Below, piece by piece: positions 18,207 through 26,958 of a DNA stretch of 64,000 nucleotides (positions are counted from its first letter, which is position 1; each line of letters opens with the position of its first letter). The DNA is taken from the NCBI GenBank assembly GCA_900538705.1, contig UPZG01000002.1, forward strand, positions 62,001 through 126,000, in the 5' to 3' direction. Source of the DNA: an uncultured Porphyromonadaceae bacterium. Its GTDB lineage: Bacteria > Bacteroidota > Bacteroidia > Bacteroidales > Barnesiellaceae_A. The notes beneath the pieces are model-generated. The model had not been told where the DNA came from, ran no database searches, and worked only from the letters and a program-made list of their open reading frames with translations. A program made the position numbers and the translations under genes.

Positions 18207-21200
18207 ATGATCAAAAAACTATTTTTCTTATTAACAGCTGCGCCTCTTTCTGTAGGATTGTGTGCACAAAGTGTGACAGTTTATAACTCTGCTATGCCGA
18301 AGAAGGTTATAGAAAAGCCTGCGGCCGCAACAGTAGTTGATACCGATACGGTTTCAGCCGATTTCTCGGCAATAGTTACCGCCAGCGATGCAGCACTGAT
18401 ACAGTGGGAAACCAGCGACCCGTACCCATTTGTCATTGAGGGAACAAAAGCCGTATCATCGAACCAAGGAGTATGCAACTCTATTTCGTTCATGCAGGGT
18501 GAATTTACGGTGGAAGCGCCCTACACACTCAGTTTCGACTATTCGGTATCGACCATGATGAATAAGGTTAGTACCGATGATGGCGGTTACACGTATAATA
18601 TAGACAGGATGAACCTGTATATCGACGGCGAGACTTACATGTGGGCTCAGGGTACAGAGTATAAGGAGTCGGCCGTTTGAATGTCGATAAGGGACGCCAT
18701 ACGTTCAGGATAGAATATGTAAAGGACGCTTACGGTGACGCGTTGGATGATGAAGTAACATTAGGCAACATAAGCCTCTTGCCTCGTGAGAACGACTTCA
18801 CACAGCTGTCGCCCGATGGGTCGGTTACCGATTTCACCATAGGTGAAGGGAATAACGGCTGGGGATGCTACGAAGGAGTGGCTCAAAACCTGAATAACGG
18901 CGACGACAACAGCGAGGCGTATTTTTATATCAATATAGAGATAGACCGTCCGCGAGGCATTGTGATGGATTACAGTGTTTCTTCGCAAGAAAATAGCGAC
19001 TTCTTGTCTTTCTATATAGACGATGCAACGAAGGCTGAGCTGAGTGTAAGCGGCGAGGAGAGTGGCAAATTCCATTATAACTTCACGGCCGGTAAACACA
19101 GTGTAAAAGTCGTATATAAGAAGGACGGTAACGGTTCAGAGGGACGTGACCTTGCCAACATAAGCCGCGTACGGCTACTCGATAACGAGTATGTGGAAAC
19201 GGTAAAAGAGATGACAGCTATCGTGCATGCGTCACATGACGAAGAGATGAATTTTGTAGGAGCGAACTTGTCGACACAGCACTTCACGACGCGGTTTACC
19301 TTCAGTAACGATGGAGAAGTATTAATAGATAATTTGATGAATCTTCCTGCCGACATGTATGCGCCCGCTGCCCCGATGCGCGCTACTATAACCGATGGTA
19401 ACAAGATAGTAATGGAAACGCCGCGTAACATAAGCAATAAATGGGTATTGGGTGAGCGTATAGACGATTTTTACAATAGCGATATGCAGTTTTGGGCTGT
19501 TGTCGTTACAGGAGACTTCGATGCTGCCAACGGATGGTTGTATGATACTAACAGCGACAAAGTAGTATTTACCATCAACGAAGATACGACTGAAATAAAG
19601 CCCGATAGAGGCTTTGGAGCAATGGATGTCTACGAATTTGGTCAGCAGTATTTAATGCAGTATTACGTCGATGCAGTATATATCATACCGGAAAATAAGG
19701 GCGTATTTACATGCACCGACACCGTAGCTGTACCGATGTGTCATGTGGGAGAAAAAGCTGATTTGGAATTGCTTATCACCAACAATGGAGGAGTAAAGAG
19801 TACAGTATATGCCGAAACCGACCAGCCCGATGAATTTGCCTTTGAAACAGCCGCATTAGACATAGAGGCACTGGGAGGACGAGACACATTGCACATAACG
19901 TTTACAGCTATCGAAGCCGGCGAATTTGTAAATATTTTACCGGCGAAGTACTTCCCCCGATAGATTATAGCGACATTGTAACAGAAGGCAAGGAGTATAT
20001 AGCATGGAGCACATCGGAGGAGCATCCTTGGGATGTAGTACTTGGAGAGGCCTTCTCGTCAAACAGCGGTATCGACAACAGCAGCTCGTGGCTCAAGGCT
20101 TCGTTTGTCATCCCTGAGAGTCATATTGCAATGCTTTCTTACGAAGGAGAGGTATCGAGCGAACAAAATGACAAGCTGACGGTAACTTTTAACGACGAAG
20201 CTCCACAGAGTTACAGTGGTACATTCTTCTCGTCGATAGCCAAATTCAGCGATGAACGTAATTTGATGGCCGGTACTTACAACATCACATTCGAGTATCT
20301 AAAAGATGCATATAATGCCGGCGGTGACGACCGTGCCATACTGAAAAATGTAAAGCTGAAATTGATTGAACTAAAAGACGACAACGCCTTGTTGGATACC
20401 GACACGGTAGATTTTGGGCTTGTACAATCGAAACAAAAGGCTCAGGCTCAAGTGACTATTACGAACGTAGGAAGAAACGATTTCAGTATCATGGAAATTA
20501 TAAGCAACGATACTATTTTTAGCGGCACAACACCCGAAACAAGCATTTCCACGCTGGAAAGCATGACGGTAGAGCTGTCAATCGTTGCTCCGCGCGATGG
20601 TTTATATGAGGGTGTGGTGACGTTGCGTACGACAGCCGGAGACCTACCTATTGTTGTAAAAGCAGAAGCCGAAAATGCCCTATATATAGGCACCCAAAGC
20701 CAAGCCGGAATGTCAATACCAATGGATCCGCTGGCATATGGAGAAGACAAAGTACAGGAGAGCGCCATGCTGTACATCGACGAGCAACTAAGCTCACTGA
20801 AAGATTGCAAGATAAAACAGATAACATATTTTATGCTCCCTGATTTTTACCTGTCGGAAACCAATTGGGCAGAGATGGACGTAAAATGGGAAGCAGGCAG
20901 CACCGACTTGACTGAGCTTACAGCCGATGGATTGGCAGAATTACCAACTCTGACCGAAGTATATAACGGTGGTGTAATACAATTCAAAGACAAAGAGATG
21001 ACGATTGTTTTCGACGAACCGCTGCAATGGGATGGTGGAGACAAACTCCTTGTAAAATATACAGGTACAGGAGGCATGAGTGATGTTCCAGTCTATTTCA
21101 AGGCAAGCATGACCAACTACCTGTGTGCCATATCGTCGAGCGGATACACATCGACTTTCTTACCTAACATAAAGATTACCTACGATTTGCCCAACATAAC

Positions 21201-21366
21201 TGATGGTGTAACAAATATTACCCATAATCCTGACGAAATAATAGATGTATATTATGTAGACCTTACCGGTATTGTATATGACAAACCTTGTAACGGCGTA
21301 AATATCGTTGTAACCAAATATCGCGACGGTAGCATAGAAACGAGCAAGATAATGGTAAGAAAATAG
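18207..21366 (+). pseudogene. Large secreted T9SS cargo gene broken by two frameshifts
   Basis: Three overlapping open segments in frames 0, 2 and 1 (18207-18680, about 18671-19963, about 19925-21366) read as one protein of about 1050 residues. The N-terminus is a signal peptide (MIKKLFFLLTAAPLSVGLCA). The body holds at least three related beta-sandwich units: each has a W-containing opening with an F/S-rich strand, then AGTYNITFEYLKDAYNAGGD-like or HTFRIEYVKDAYGDALDD strands. A DTDTVDFGLV segment starts an Ig-like domain, and the end is a T9SS tail (VYYVDLTGIVYD to IMVRK). The shifts fall near 18662-18680 (TCGGCCGTTTGA) and near a C5 run at 19950-19955; both fit single-base deletions. Downstream sequence stays protein-like in each new frame, so decay is recent or sequencing errors are involved. 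The regulator just upstream is also broken. Confidence 0.78.
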
Positions 21367-21399
21367 TGTTTTATAAAATGTAAATAATTATTCCGAACT

Positions 21400-21446
21400 A
21401 TTCGGGCGTGGGATGGAGGCTGTCAAACCCTATTTCACGCCCGAAT
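21400..21446 (+). terminator. Hairpin terminator after the broken cargo gene
   Basis: The perfect 11-bp stem ATTCGGGCGTG (21400-21410)/CACGCCCGAAT (21436-21446) has a 25-nt loop and is followed by CTTATAAT. The tail is only weakly T-rich. Confidence 0.65.
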
Positions 21447-21560
21447 CTTATAATCGAATGGGGAAAAGCCATTATTGTTAGCAGCAGCTCCCCTCCCCCC
21501 CCAATAGCATTTCATCAGTAAATAGGGTGCAAGCATGCATGAAATTAAGGCTTCACCCTA

Positions 21561-21591
21561 TTTTATTTTGGCCTTGTTTGCACTATCTTTG
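21561..21591 (+). promoter_or_regulatory. Promoter for mtnN-luxS
   Basis: TTTT (21561-21564), 19 bases, then TAtcTTTG (21584-21591), followed by mtnN 20 bases downstream. The -33 box matches three of four positions. A run of eight C lies about 70 bases upstream. Confidence 0.7.
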
Positions 21592-21611
21592 TCCTCAGAA
21601 AAAATATTGTT

Positions 21612-22298
21612 ATGAAGATAGGTATCATTGTTGCCATGCAGGCCGAGCTGGCTTGCGTTGAGGGCATTCTTACCGATCGTCACGAAACGGAAGGAACAGG
21701 TGGCGCACGGTTCATCACAGGTAAAGCAGGTAATCACGATATTATATTGTTACAAAGCGGTATAGGAAAGGTTTGTGCCGCGGTGAGAGCCTACGAGTTG
21801 ATACGTCGCTTTGCCCCCGATTGTATTATCAACACAGGCGTTGCCGGAGGTATAGACCCCACTACACGCATTATGGACATGGTAGTGGCGACGGAAGTGG
21901 TCTATCACGACGTATGGTGTGGCGACGGTAATGAATATGGACAGGTGCAAGGGTTACCACCCCGTTTTATGACCGACCACAATCTTGTAGAAAAGATACT
22001 GACAGCCAATCCCGACAAACGGGTATACGGTGGATTGATATGCAGCGGCGATAAGTTTATAACCGCACGTGCCGAACTGGATGCAATAAAGGCTCGTTTC
22101 CCCGAAGGTCTTGCGGTAGATATGGAGAGCGGGGCCATAGCACAGACATGCTATATGTGCGGTGTCGCATTTGTATCGATGCGCATCATCAGCGACACCC
22201 CCGGAGTAGAAGGACATTGGGAACAATATACCAACTTCTGGGAGGCAGCTCCAGAACAATCGTTCGCCATTTTACGCAAAACGATAGAGAACCTATAA
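21612..22298 (+). CDS. mtnN: 5'-methylthioadenosine/S-adenosylhomocysteine nucleosidase
   Basis: Hydrolyses the glycosidic bond of S-adenosylhomocysteine and methylthioadenosine, releasing adenine; its SRH product is the substrate of LuxS. The 228 residues match family length. Visible signatures: N-terminal MKIGIIVAMQAELACVEG with the catalytic Glu region, GIGKVCAA, the INTGVAGGID loop, the ribose-binding VDMESGAIAQTCY and the late SDTPG with the catalytic Asp. Cytoplasmic. The ATG at 21612 follows a good promoter by 20 bases. luxS starts 11 bases after its stop, so the two successive steps of SAH detoxification are encoded together. Confidence 0.96.
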   Translation: MKIGIIVAMQAELACVEGILTDRHETEGTGGARFITGKAGNHDIILLQSGIGKVCAAVRAYELIRRFAPDCIINTGVAGGIDPTTRIMDMVVATEVVYHDVWCGDGNEYGQVQGLPPRFMTDHNLVEKILTANPDKRVYGGLICSGDKFITARAELDAIKARFPEGLAVDMESGAIAQTCYMCGVAFVSMRIISDTPGVEGHWEQYTNFWEAAPEQSFAILRKTIENL

Positions 22299-22309
22299 TA
22301 TATGACGAT

Positions 22310-22792
22310 ATGAAAAAAATCCCGAGTTTTACCATCGACCACCTGCACTTGCTGCGAGGTATATATGTTTCGCGCAAAGATTATTTGGGCGACCATGTAG
22401 TGACAACTTTCGACATTCGCATGAAAGAGCCCAACCGCGAACCTGCCATAGGCTACGGAGCATTACACACAATAGAGCATTTGGCTGCTACATTCTTGCG
22501 CAACCACCCGGTGTGGGGCGATAAGATTGTATTTTGGGGCCCTATGGGATGCTGTACAGGCAACTATTTCTTGGTACAAGGCGACCTGGAGAGCTGCGAC
22601 ATTGTAGAGTTGATGCGCGAAACTTTCCGCTTCATCCGCGACTTCGAGGGAGAAGTGCCGGGACAAGCTCCGCGCGACTGTGGCAACTACCTCCTGCACG
22701 ACCTGCCTATGGCACGCTGGGAAGCCGACAAATACCTTCGCGAAGTATTGGATGTAATAGAAGAAAAGAATCTCGTATATCCTACGTGTTGA
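22310..22792 (+). CDS. luxS: S-ribosylhomocysteine lyase
   Basis: Cleaves S-ribosylhomocysteine to homocysteine and DPD, the precursor of the AI-2 signal. From the ATG at 22310 it has 160 residues, normal for LuxS. The metal-binding HTIEH motif follows GYGALHTIEHL, the third ligand Cys is in RDCGNY, and MGCCTGNY is the usual glycine-rich segment with the catalytic Cys. The N-terminal FTIDHLHLLRGIYVSRKD is a typical start. The frame is open upstream to 22148, but that part overlaps mtnN and lacks family character. Paired with mtnN in one operon; no AI-2 receptor or lsr-type uptake gene is seen in the window. Confidence 0.97.
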   Translation: MKKIPSFTIDHLHLLRGIYVSRKDYLGDHVVTTFDIRMKEPNREPAIGYGALHTIEHLAATFLRNHPVWGDKIVFWGPMGCCTGNYFLVQGDLESCDIVELMRETFRFIRDFEGEVPGQAPRDCGNYLLHDLPMARWEADKYLREVLDVIEEKNLVYPTC

Positions 22793-22890
22793 CATGACTA
22801 TACAGAGATAACTATCCCGGTCAACTCTGCAAGATAGTCCTTTCTGAATATAAAAGACAACCCACAACAAATTATTTTTGTCGGGTAACG

Positions 22891-22922
22891 AAACGAGGTC
22901 GCAACATGTTGCGACCTCGTTT
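22891..22922 (+). terminator. Perfect 32-bp palindrome after luxS
   Basis: AAACGAGGTCGCAACA at 22891-22906 is exactly mirrored by TGTTGCGACCTCGTTT at 22907-22922 with no unpaired bases between the arms. As RNA it would fold into a long stem with a minimal loop and a short U-rich end (TTTATTC). Most likely the mtnN-luxS terminator; a protein-binding palindrome is the alternative. Confidence 0.75.
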
Positions 22923-22997
22923 ATTCATAGCTAATCGTCACGCTGTCATATCAAGCGTACAACTCAAACAATACGCAATTATCTATAAGTTTCGTAA

Positions 22998-23028
22998 CAA
23001 AAAGCCCGGAGTTACAGGAAACTTCCGG
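22998..23028. repeat. 31-bp direct repeat, copy 1 (terminator hairpin)
   Basis: Identical to 25053-25083. The element opens with CAAAAAGCCCGGAGTT and closes with AACTTCCGG; the arms pair with one bulged base. On the - strand the hairpin is followed by a T tract and sits 32 bases past the end of the lipoprotein gene at 23060. On the + strand a second T run follows (ACTTTTTCT), so this copy can act in both directions. Confidence 0.85.
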
Positions 23029-23059
23029 ACTTTTTCTAAAGACTTATATTTCTAATTTA

Positions 23060-24040
23060 TTACTCTGGAGATTCTTCCTTAATTAAACTAAATTTAGTAG
23101 AGATCTCCTTTTGATCAATAGCTTGTCGTAAATTAAAACGTTTCTTTTGTGTAATATAACCTGCTTTTTCACAAACTATTTCAATTTGGACATTACCCGA
23201 ATTATTATAAGTGAGCCCTTTTATATCAAATGTTTCTGTTGTTTCATAAGGAGTTGTACCAACATAATTTTGATTTGTATTTTTTACCTCAGGAGTAGAA
23301 GATACTACCCTAGTATACACATCAGCTCCTTTAGGAGAAGAGTCAACAAACCAACGGATAACAGTTGATTCAAGGGCCGTATTTCCATCCCCTTCCACTT
23401 GTTTGTTTTTTTCAAGAGAAGGAGAAGATTGTTTTTTCAAGAAAAACGCTATACGATCCCAATCTATATCCTCTAAAGCTAGTGAATATGCTTGATTAAT
23501 AACACGACTTCCTAAAGCATAATCACTACCCCTACCTTGTTGATCAGCTCTTCCTGCAACAGTCACTGTGGGATAAACTGGCTGATTGTTTTTATCAACT
23601 ACCATAACCTGCATTTGGACAGTTGCAGTCCAACCTAATCCTGACAAATAATTAATTTTATACTCATTAATAGAGACTGTCATTAAGTAGTCAGTTGAAA
23701 TATCTGCATCAAGATTAAATCCCATTACTCGCATATAACGGCGCATACTCTCTGATACAAAAGACAATACATCTGGTTGCACACTTACCCTTGGCATAGA
23801 GACAACATAGTTATCATGCTTTTGAAGAATATTACTATTAGCTCTTGCATCACGGACTTGCAACCGAATGCCATAATCCATATTTACATATTTATTAGGA
23901 ATAGGATTAGCGATTGAAGAAAGATAAATAATTCCTGTTTCGCTTTTTGATTCAGATGTTACCACTTTTCTCGCAGCAGAACAACCCACCAACAATACAC
24001 CTACAACTAATGCTATTATAAAATGATATATGTATTTCAT
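23060..24040 (-). CDS. Lipoprotein with C-terminal PEGA-like domain
   Basis: 326 residues starting with a lipoprotein signal (lipobox VLLVGC at about residue 20). The central part (about 40-210) is a mixed alpha/beta region with VSMPRVSVQPDVLSFVSESM and DYLMTVSINEYKINYL; this resembles envelope lipoproteins that answer to a paired partner, but no family is confidently recognised. The C-terminal 90 residues look PEGA-like: WFVDSSPKGADVY, then VGTTPYETTETF, then VCEKAGYITQKKRF. Codon use is clearly richer in A/T than in flanking genes. It lies 2 bases after the partner lipoprotein gene at 24043-24567, so the two are co-transcribed and probably work together. Together they lie between two identical 31-bp repeats. 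Confidence 0.75.
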   Translation of the reverse strand: MKYIYHFIIALVVGVLLVGCSAARKVVTSESKSETGIIYLSSIANPIPNKYVNMDYGIRLQVRDARANSNILQKHDNYVVSMPRVSVQPDVLSFVSESMRRYMRVMGFNLDADISTDYLMTVSINEYKINYLSGLGWTATVQMQVMVVDKNNQPVYPTVTVAGRADQQGRGSDYALGSRVINQAYSLALEDIDWDRIAFFLKKQSSPSLEKNKQVEGDGNTALESTVIRWFVDSSPKGADVYTRVVSSTPEVKNTNQNYVGTTPYETTETFDIKGLTYNNSGNVQIEIVCEKAGYITQKKRFNLRQAIDQKEISTKFSLIKEESPE

Positions 24041-24042
24041 GA

Positions 24043-24567
24043 TTACCTATCAGTTTTTAATTTAACCAATTTAGCATTTACTACTGTTTTAAATAAAATA
24101 ATACTACCGTTCTGCTCTACACTAGTAGATATTGTAGGTTCTATAATTCCATCGGCACCTTCCATTTGTGCCATATTAATCAACCGATAGATAGCTATTC
24201 CTCGAACAATTTCAGAAGGGCTTGTGAGATCCACAGGTCGCTCTGTTGCATAATCATTAGCAAGATATCCTGTTCTTAATATTCCATCAAACTTAAAATC
24301 AGTATAGATACCTTTCTTTACCCTAAAATTAATTTCAAATTCATTATTTGTATCTTGAATCTTGAACTTGCTACCTTTTTTCACAAAAGAGACCGTAGCA
24401 TCTGCTGTAACAGTATTTAAAATGATATAATCCTCTCGATTAAAGTTCAACTCATCAAACGTTACAGAATGTACTGTATTGATAGCCTGAGGAATTATTT
24501 CATTCATAGAACTACAAGAACTTAAAAGCAAAACGCCTAACGCTACAATAATAAACAGTTTTTTCAT
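24043..24567 (-). CDS. Small lipoprotein, first gene of an AT-rich pair
   Basis: 174 residues with lipobox LLLSSCSS near residue 18. The rest contains REDYIILNTVTADATVSFV, a hydrophobic segment EIVRGIAIYRLINMAQMEGAD and a C-terminal strand VVNAKLVKL. This layout (a 'conversion' strand, a helix containing ALxxA-like small residues, then ADxIxxP) is seen in small Bacteroidales lipoproteins such as the DUF6567-like group, but the match is only by eye. AT-rich codon use, unlike neighbours. A canonical promoter lies about 300 bases upstream (24868-24899), giving an unusually long leader. The next lipoprotein gene begins 2 bases after its stop. Confidence 0.72.
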   Translation of the reverse strand: MKKLFIIVALGVLLLSSCSSMNEIIPQAINTVHSVTFDELNFNREDYIILNTVTADATVSFVKKGSKFKIQDTNNEFEINFRVKKGIYTDFKFDGILRTGYLANDYATERPVDLTSPSEIVRGIAIYRLINMAQMEGADGIIEPTISTSVEQNGSIILFKTVVNAKLVKLKTDR

Positions 24568-25052
24568 TTGTTTTTGGTATTAAATTATGAAAAGAATAGA
24601 ATAAAGGTCCTATACTAGAAATAGACAAATAAAAAAGCGCGGACCAATTCTTTTTACTATCAGATTCTGCACTCTTTCACAACCTTGTCCTCATTACAAT
24701 GAATAAAACCCTCACTGCATACAGTACGAGCGTGCAATTTCATTTCTCAAGGATATCATGAAATATCTAGAAGTTTTAGAATCCCGAAATAAAAGCTAAC
24801 GCCTTTCTATTAAAATGTCTTCAAATAAATATTTATACCATAGGCTGTCTGATTATAGGTTTAGTTGCAAAGTTAATAACTAATTTTAGAAAAGCAAAAT
24901 TCTTATTTTTTTAAATACCACATATTTTGGCAAAATATAAGCAATCATTCTATATAAATTTTCTATTCAACTCTTAAAATAACAAAGTAAATATTCTATA
25001 ATTTCATATCATCTTAATAAATATGGACAACATATATATAAGAATATAAAGA
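24568..25052 (-). other. AT-rich leader and intergenic region upstream of the lipoprotein pair
   Basis: About 480 bases without a convincing gene. The first 300 bases form the putative 5' leader of the lipoprotein transcript; it contains a GGTCC...GGACC inverted pair (about 24613-24650). Beyond the promoter the sequence is very AT-rich and reaches the second 31-bp repeat. Confidence 0.45.
24868..24899 (-). promoter_or_regulatory. Canonical Bacteroidales promoter for the lipoprotein pair
   Basis: On the - strand: TTTG (complement of 24896-24899), 20 bases, then TAacTTTG (complement of 24868-24875). Both boxes match the consensus exactly with ideal spacing. Confidence 0.8.
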
Positions 25053-25083
25053 CAAAAAGCCCGGAGTTACAGGAAACTTCCGG
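25053..25083. repeat. 31-bp direct repeat, copy 2 (terminator hairpin)
   Basis: Identical to 22998-23028. Here it follows the - strand hsp20 gene by about 50 bases and has the T tract only for that strand (sequence GGCTTTTTGTC when read on the - strand), so it works as the hsp20 terminator. Confidence 0.85.
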
Positions 25084-25133
25084 GCCAAATGCCATCCCGC
25101 CGCGATGTCGCGAGATAAGTATTTTCTTTACTC

Positions 25134-25562
25134 TTACTTTATGTTTATGCGTTGAGGTGCTTCAGCCATAGTTTCATGAGCTTTGGGAATAGTGATGGTA
25201 AGCACACCATTGGCTTGTCGAGCCTCAATTTTTTCTTTGACGACGTTCTCAGGCAGAATGAGAGTTTGTTGGAACTGAGAGTAAGTAAACTCGCGACGCA
25301 GGAATTTTCCCTTACGCTCTTTCTCGGTATCTTCATTGCGGTTTTCTACTGTCACGATAAGTTGGTCGTTTTTGTCGACAGTAACGCAGAAATCGTCTTT
25401 TGTCATACCGGGAGCGGCTATCTCAACAATATACTCTTTGTCAGTCTCGACAATGTTCAATGCCGGAGCTGCGGCATTGCTCTTGGCAAGCCATTCGTTC
25501 CCGAAAAAGTCGTTGAAAATGCCGGGGAGCCAGTTTTGCATACGCTTAGCAGGTGTTGTCAT
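25134..25562 (-). CDS. Hsp20-family small heat shock protein
   Basis: 142 residues with an alpha-crystallin domain. The N-terminus MTTPAKRMQNWLPGIFNDFFG is the short variable arm. The domain runs from about residue 35: APALNIVETDKEYIVEIAAPG, then KDDFCVTVDKNDQLIVTVEN, KFLRREFTYSQFQQTLILPENV, and the signature ARQANGVLTITIPK near the end. ATP-independent holdase that binds unfolding proteins in the cytoplasm and hands them to DnaK/ClpB. Single gene with its own terminator repeat. No heat-shock operator (for example CIRCE) is seen in the 285 bases upstream. Confidence 0.95.
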   Translation of the reverse strand: MTTPAKRMQNWLPGIFNDFFGNEWLAKSNAAAPALNIVETDKEYIVEIAAPGMTKDDFCVTVDKNDQLIVTVENRNEDTEKERKGKFLRREFTYSQFQQTLILPENVVKEKIEARQANGVLTITIPKAHETMAEAPQRINIK

Positions 25563-25848
25563 AATAATACCTCCGTTTTTATTTTTATGTTATGTACGAC
25601 GACTATCGCCGTACGCATATAAAACAAACAGAGGGGTCGAAGGTCTTACGCTACAGTGGTTAAAGAAGTAGAGAAGATACAAAAAAGCCTCAACAGATGT
25701 AAATAGCAACCTTGGCAAAACCACTCCATTAATAACCATACATCGCCGGAATAAAAGAAGTAATGACATAACCCACCCCACCCGACTGCCTATCGATGAA
25801 AAGACAGCCGGGCGCGAGGAACTGAAAAACCATAACAAGAGTTATCCT

Positions 25849-26946
25849 CTACTCTATGCCATTTTCACGGAGGATACGTAACAGTTCGGGCTCATAAGCG
25901 GCAATGATACGAGCAAAGCCGAGGTCATTGGGGTGGATACCGTCGGCAGAGCCTTCATGGTCGTTGCCTATGGCATTGTGGTCGCGTATGAGATAGAGGT
26001 ACGGAATGCCGGCTTGTATAAGGCGCTCGGCCTGTGAAACAAATGCACGAGCACGGTCGTCACCAGCCGTACGTGCTACGCTGTCGGTATAATTGTTTTC
26101 CCAACGATAGCTTTCTATCATGATAATAGGGGCTTTCGGATGTGCTTTGCGAATGGTACGTACCATATATTCTGCCCGTTCGTTTATTTCGTCACCCGTA
26201 GGATTGGGCATGCAATCGAGTACAAAAGCATCGGCATCTATTTCGGCGAGCATATCGGCCACGCTACCTTCCATCTTACCACGACCGCTCAAGCCAAGGT
26301 TGATGAAGTTAATGCCTGTGCGCCGACTCATTTGCGAGGCAAAAGCTATGCCGGGACGACTGCATCCTACTCCGTGCAGAATACTCGACCCGTAAATGAC
26401 TACTTTGTGCCGGAACGGGTCGGGTGCAGCCTGTATTGTTGCAGCAGAATCTATGCCTATCTCTAACGATACCAGCTCGGTATAAAGCGGCAAATACAGT
26501 AGGTAGGTTGTAGCCTTACCGGGCATATTTTGTGCAACAACCGCCTTATTTTCTTTCAGATTGCTCATAGAAGGGCGTGCAACTCCAGTCCACTGCCACG
26601 CTCCACTTTCATTCAGTCGATAAAGGTCGAGTCCCTTTTGAGCTATGGGAGAGAAATTGTTGTTGTATTTTTTCTTTTTCAATTCCCAACGGGCTGCAAT
26701 GGTCTTGCTATCGGTAGTAAAACATACGGCAAGCCCTGCAGGAGTACGGAAGAGGTTCTTGACTTTTGGTGGCAACGCCGAATACTGCGCCGTGTCGATA
26801 CGATGCCAATGGCTACCGCCAGGCATGGCTTTGCCTACCAAAGTGAGTGTGTCGGCTGTGATGTATCGTAGAGAGTCGGCATTGACTTGTTGTGCCCCAC
26901 AAAACAATAGTAAGGCGGTAAGAAGAAGTGTCATTCTTGTTTTCAT
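25849..26946 (-). CDS. Secreted SGNH/GDSL-family hydrolase
   Basis: 365 residues with a signal peptide (LLLTALLLFCGAQQVNA). Two domains. The N-terminal beta-sandwich has the GLDLYR string characteristic of the GxDLY-type domain that precedes GDSL-3 lipases/esterases. The C-terminal hydrolase has VVIYGSSILHGVG (nucleophile Ser in GSSI), NLGLSGRGKME (Gly block), the LDCMPN block with the Asn, and SADGIHPNDLGF with the catalytic Asp and His. Likely a periplasmic or surface carbohydrate or acyl esterase; substrate not evident. It starts 12 bases after priA on the same strand and is probably read through from it. Confidence 0.92.
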   Translation of the reverse strand: MKTRMTLLLTALLLFCGAQQVNADSLRYITADTLTLVGKAMPGGSHWHRIDTAQYSALPPKVKNLFRTPAGLAVCFTTDSKTIAARWELKKKKYNNNFSPIAQKGLDLYRLNESGAWQWTGVARPSMSNLKENKAVVAQNMPGKATTYLLYLPLYTELVSLEIGIDSAATIQAAPDPFRHKVVIYGSSILHGVGCSRPGIAFASQMSRRTGINFINLGLSGRGKMEGSVADMLAEIDADAFVLDCMPNPTGDEINERAEYMVRTIRKAHPKAPIIMIESYRWENNYTDSVARTAGDDRARAFVSQAERLIQAGIPYLYLIRDHNAIGNDHEGSADGIHPNDLGFARIIAAYEPELLRILRENGIE

Positions 26947-26958
26947 GATAGTTGTATT

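Noticed and set aside
19930..19963. Programmed -1 frameshift at the C5 run in the cargo gene
   Set aside because: The P-site codon CCC could re-pair one base back, but no standard X-XXY-YYZ site or downstream pseudoknot is seen, and the first frameshift in the same gene has no slippery site, so mutation or sequencing error is simpler.
22998..25083. 31-bp repeats as phage or transposon attachment sites
   Set aside because: No integrase, transposase or target-site duplication lies between the copies, and both copies clearly work as terminator hairpins.
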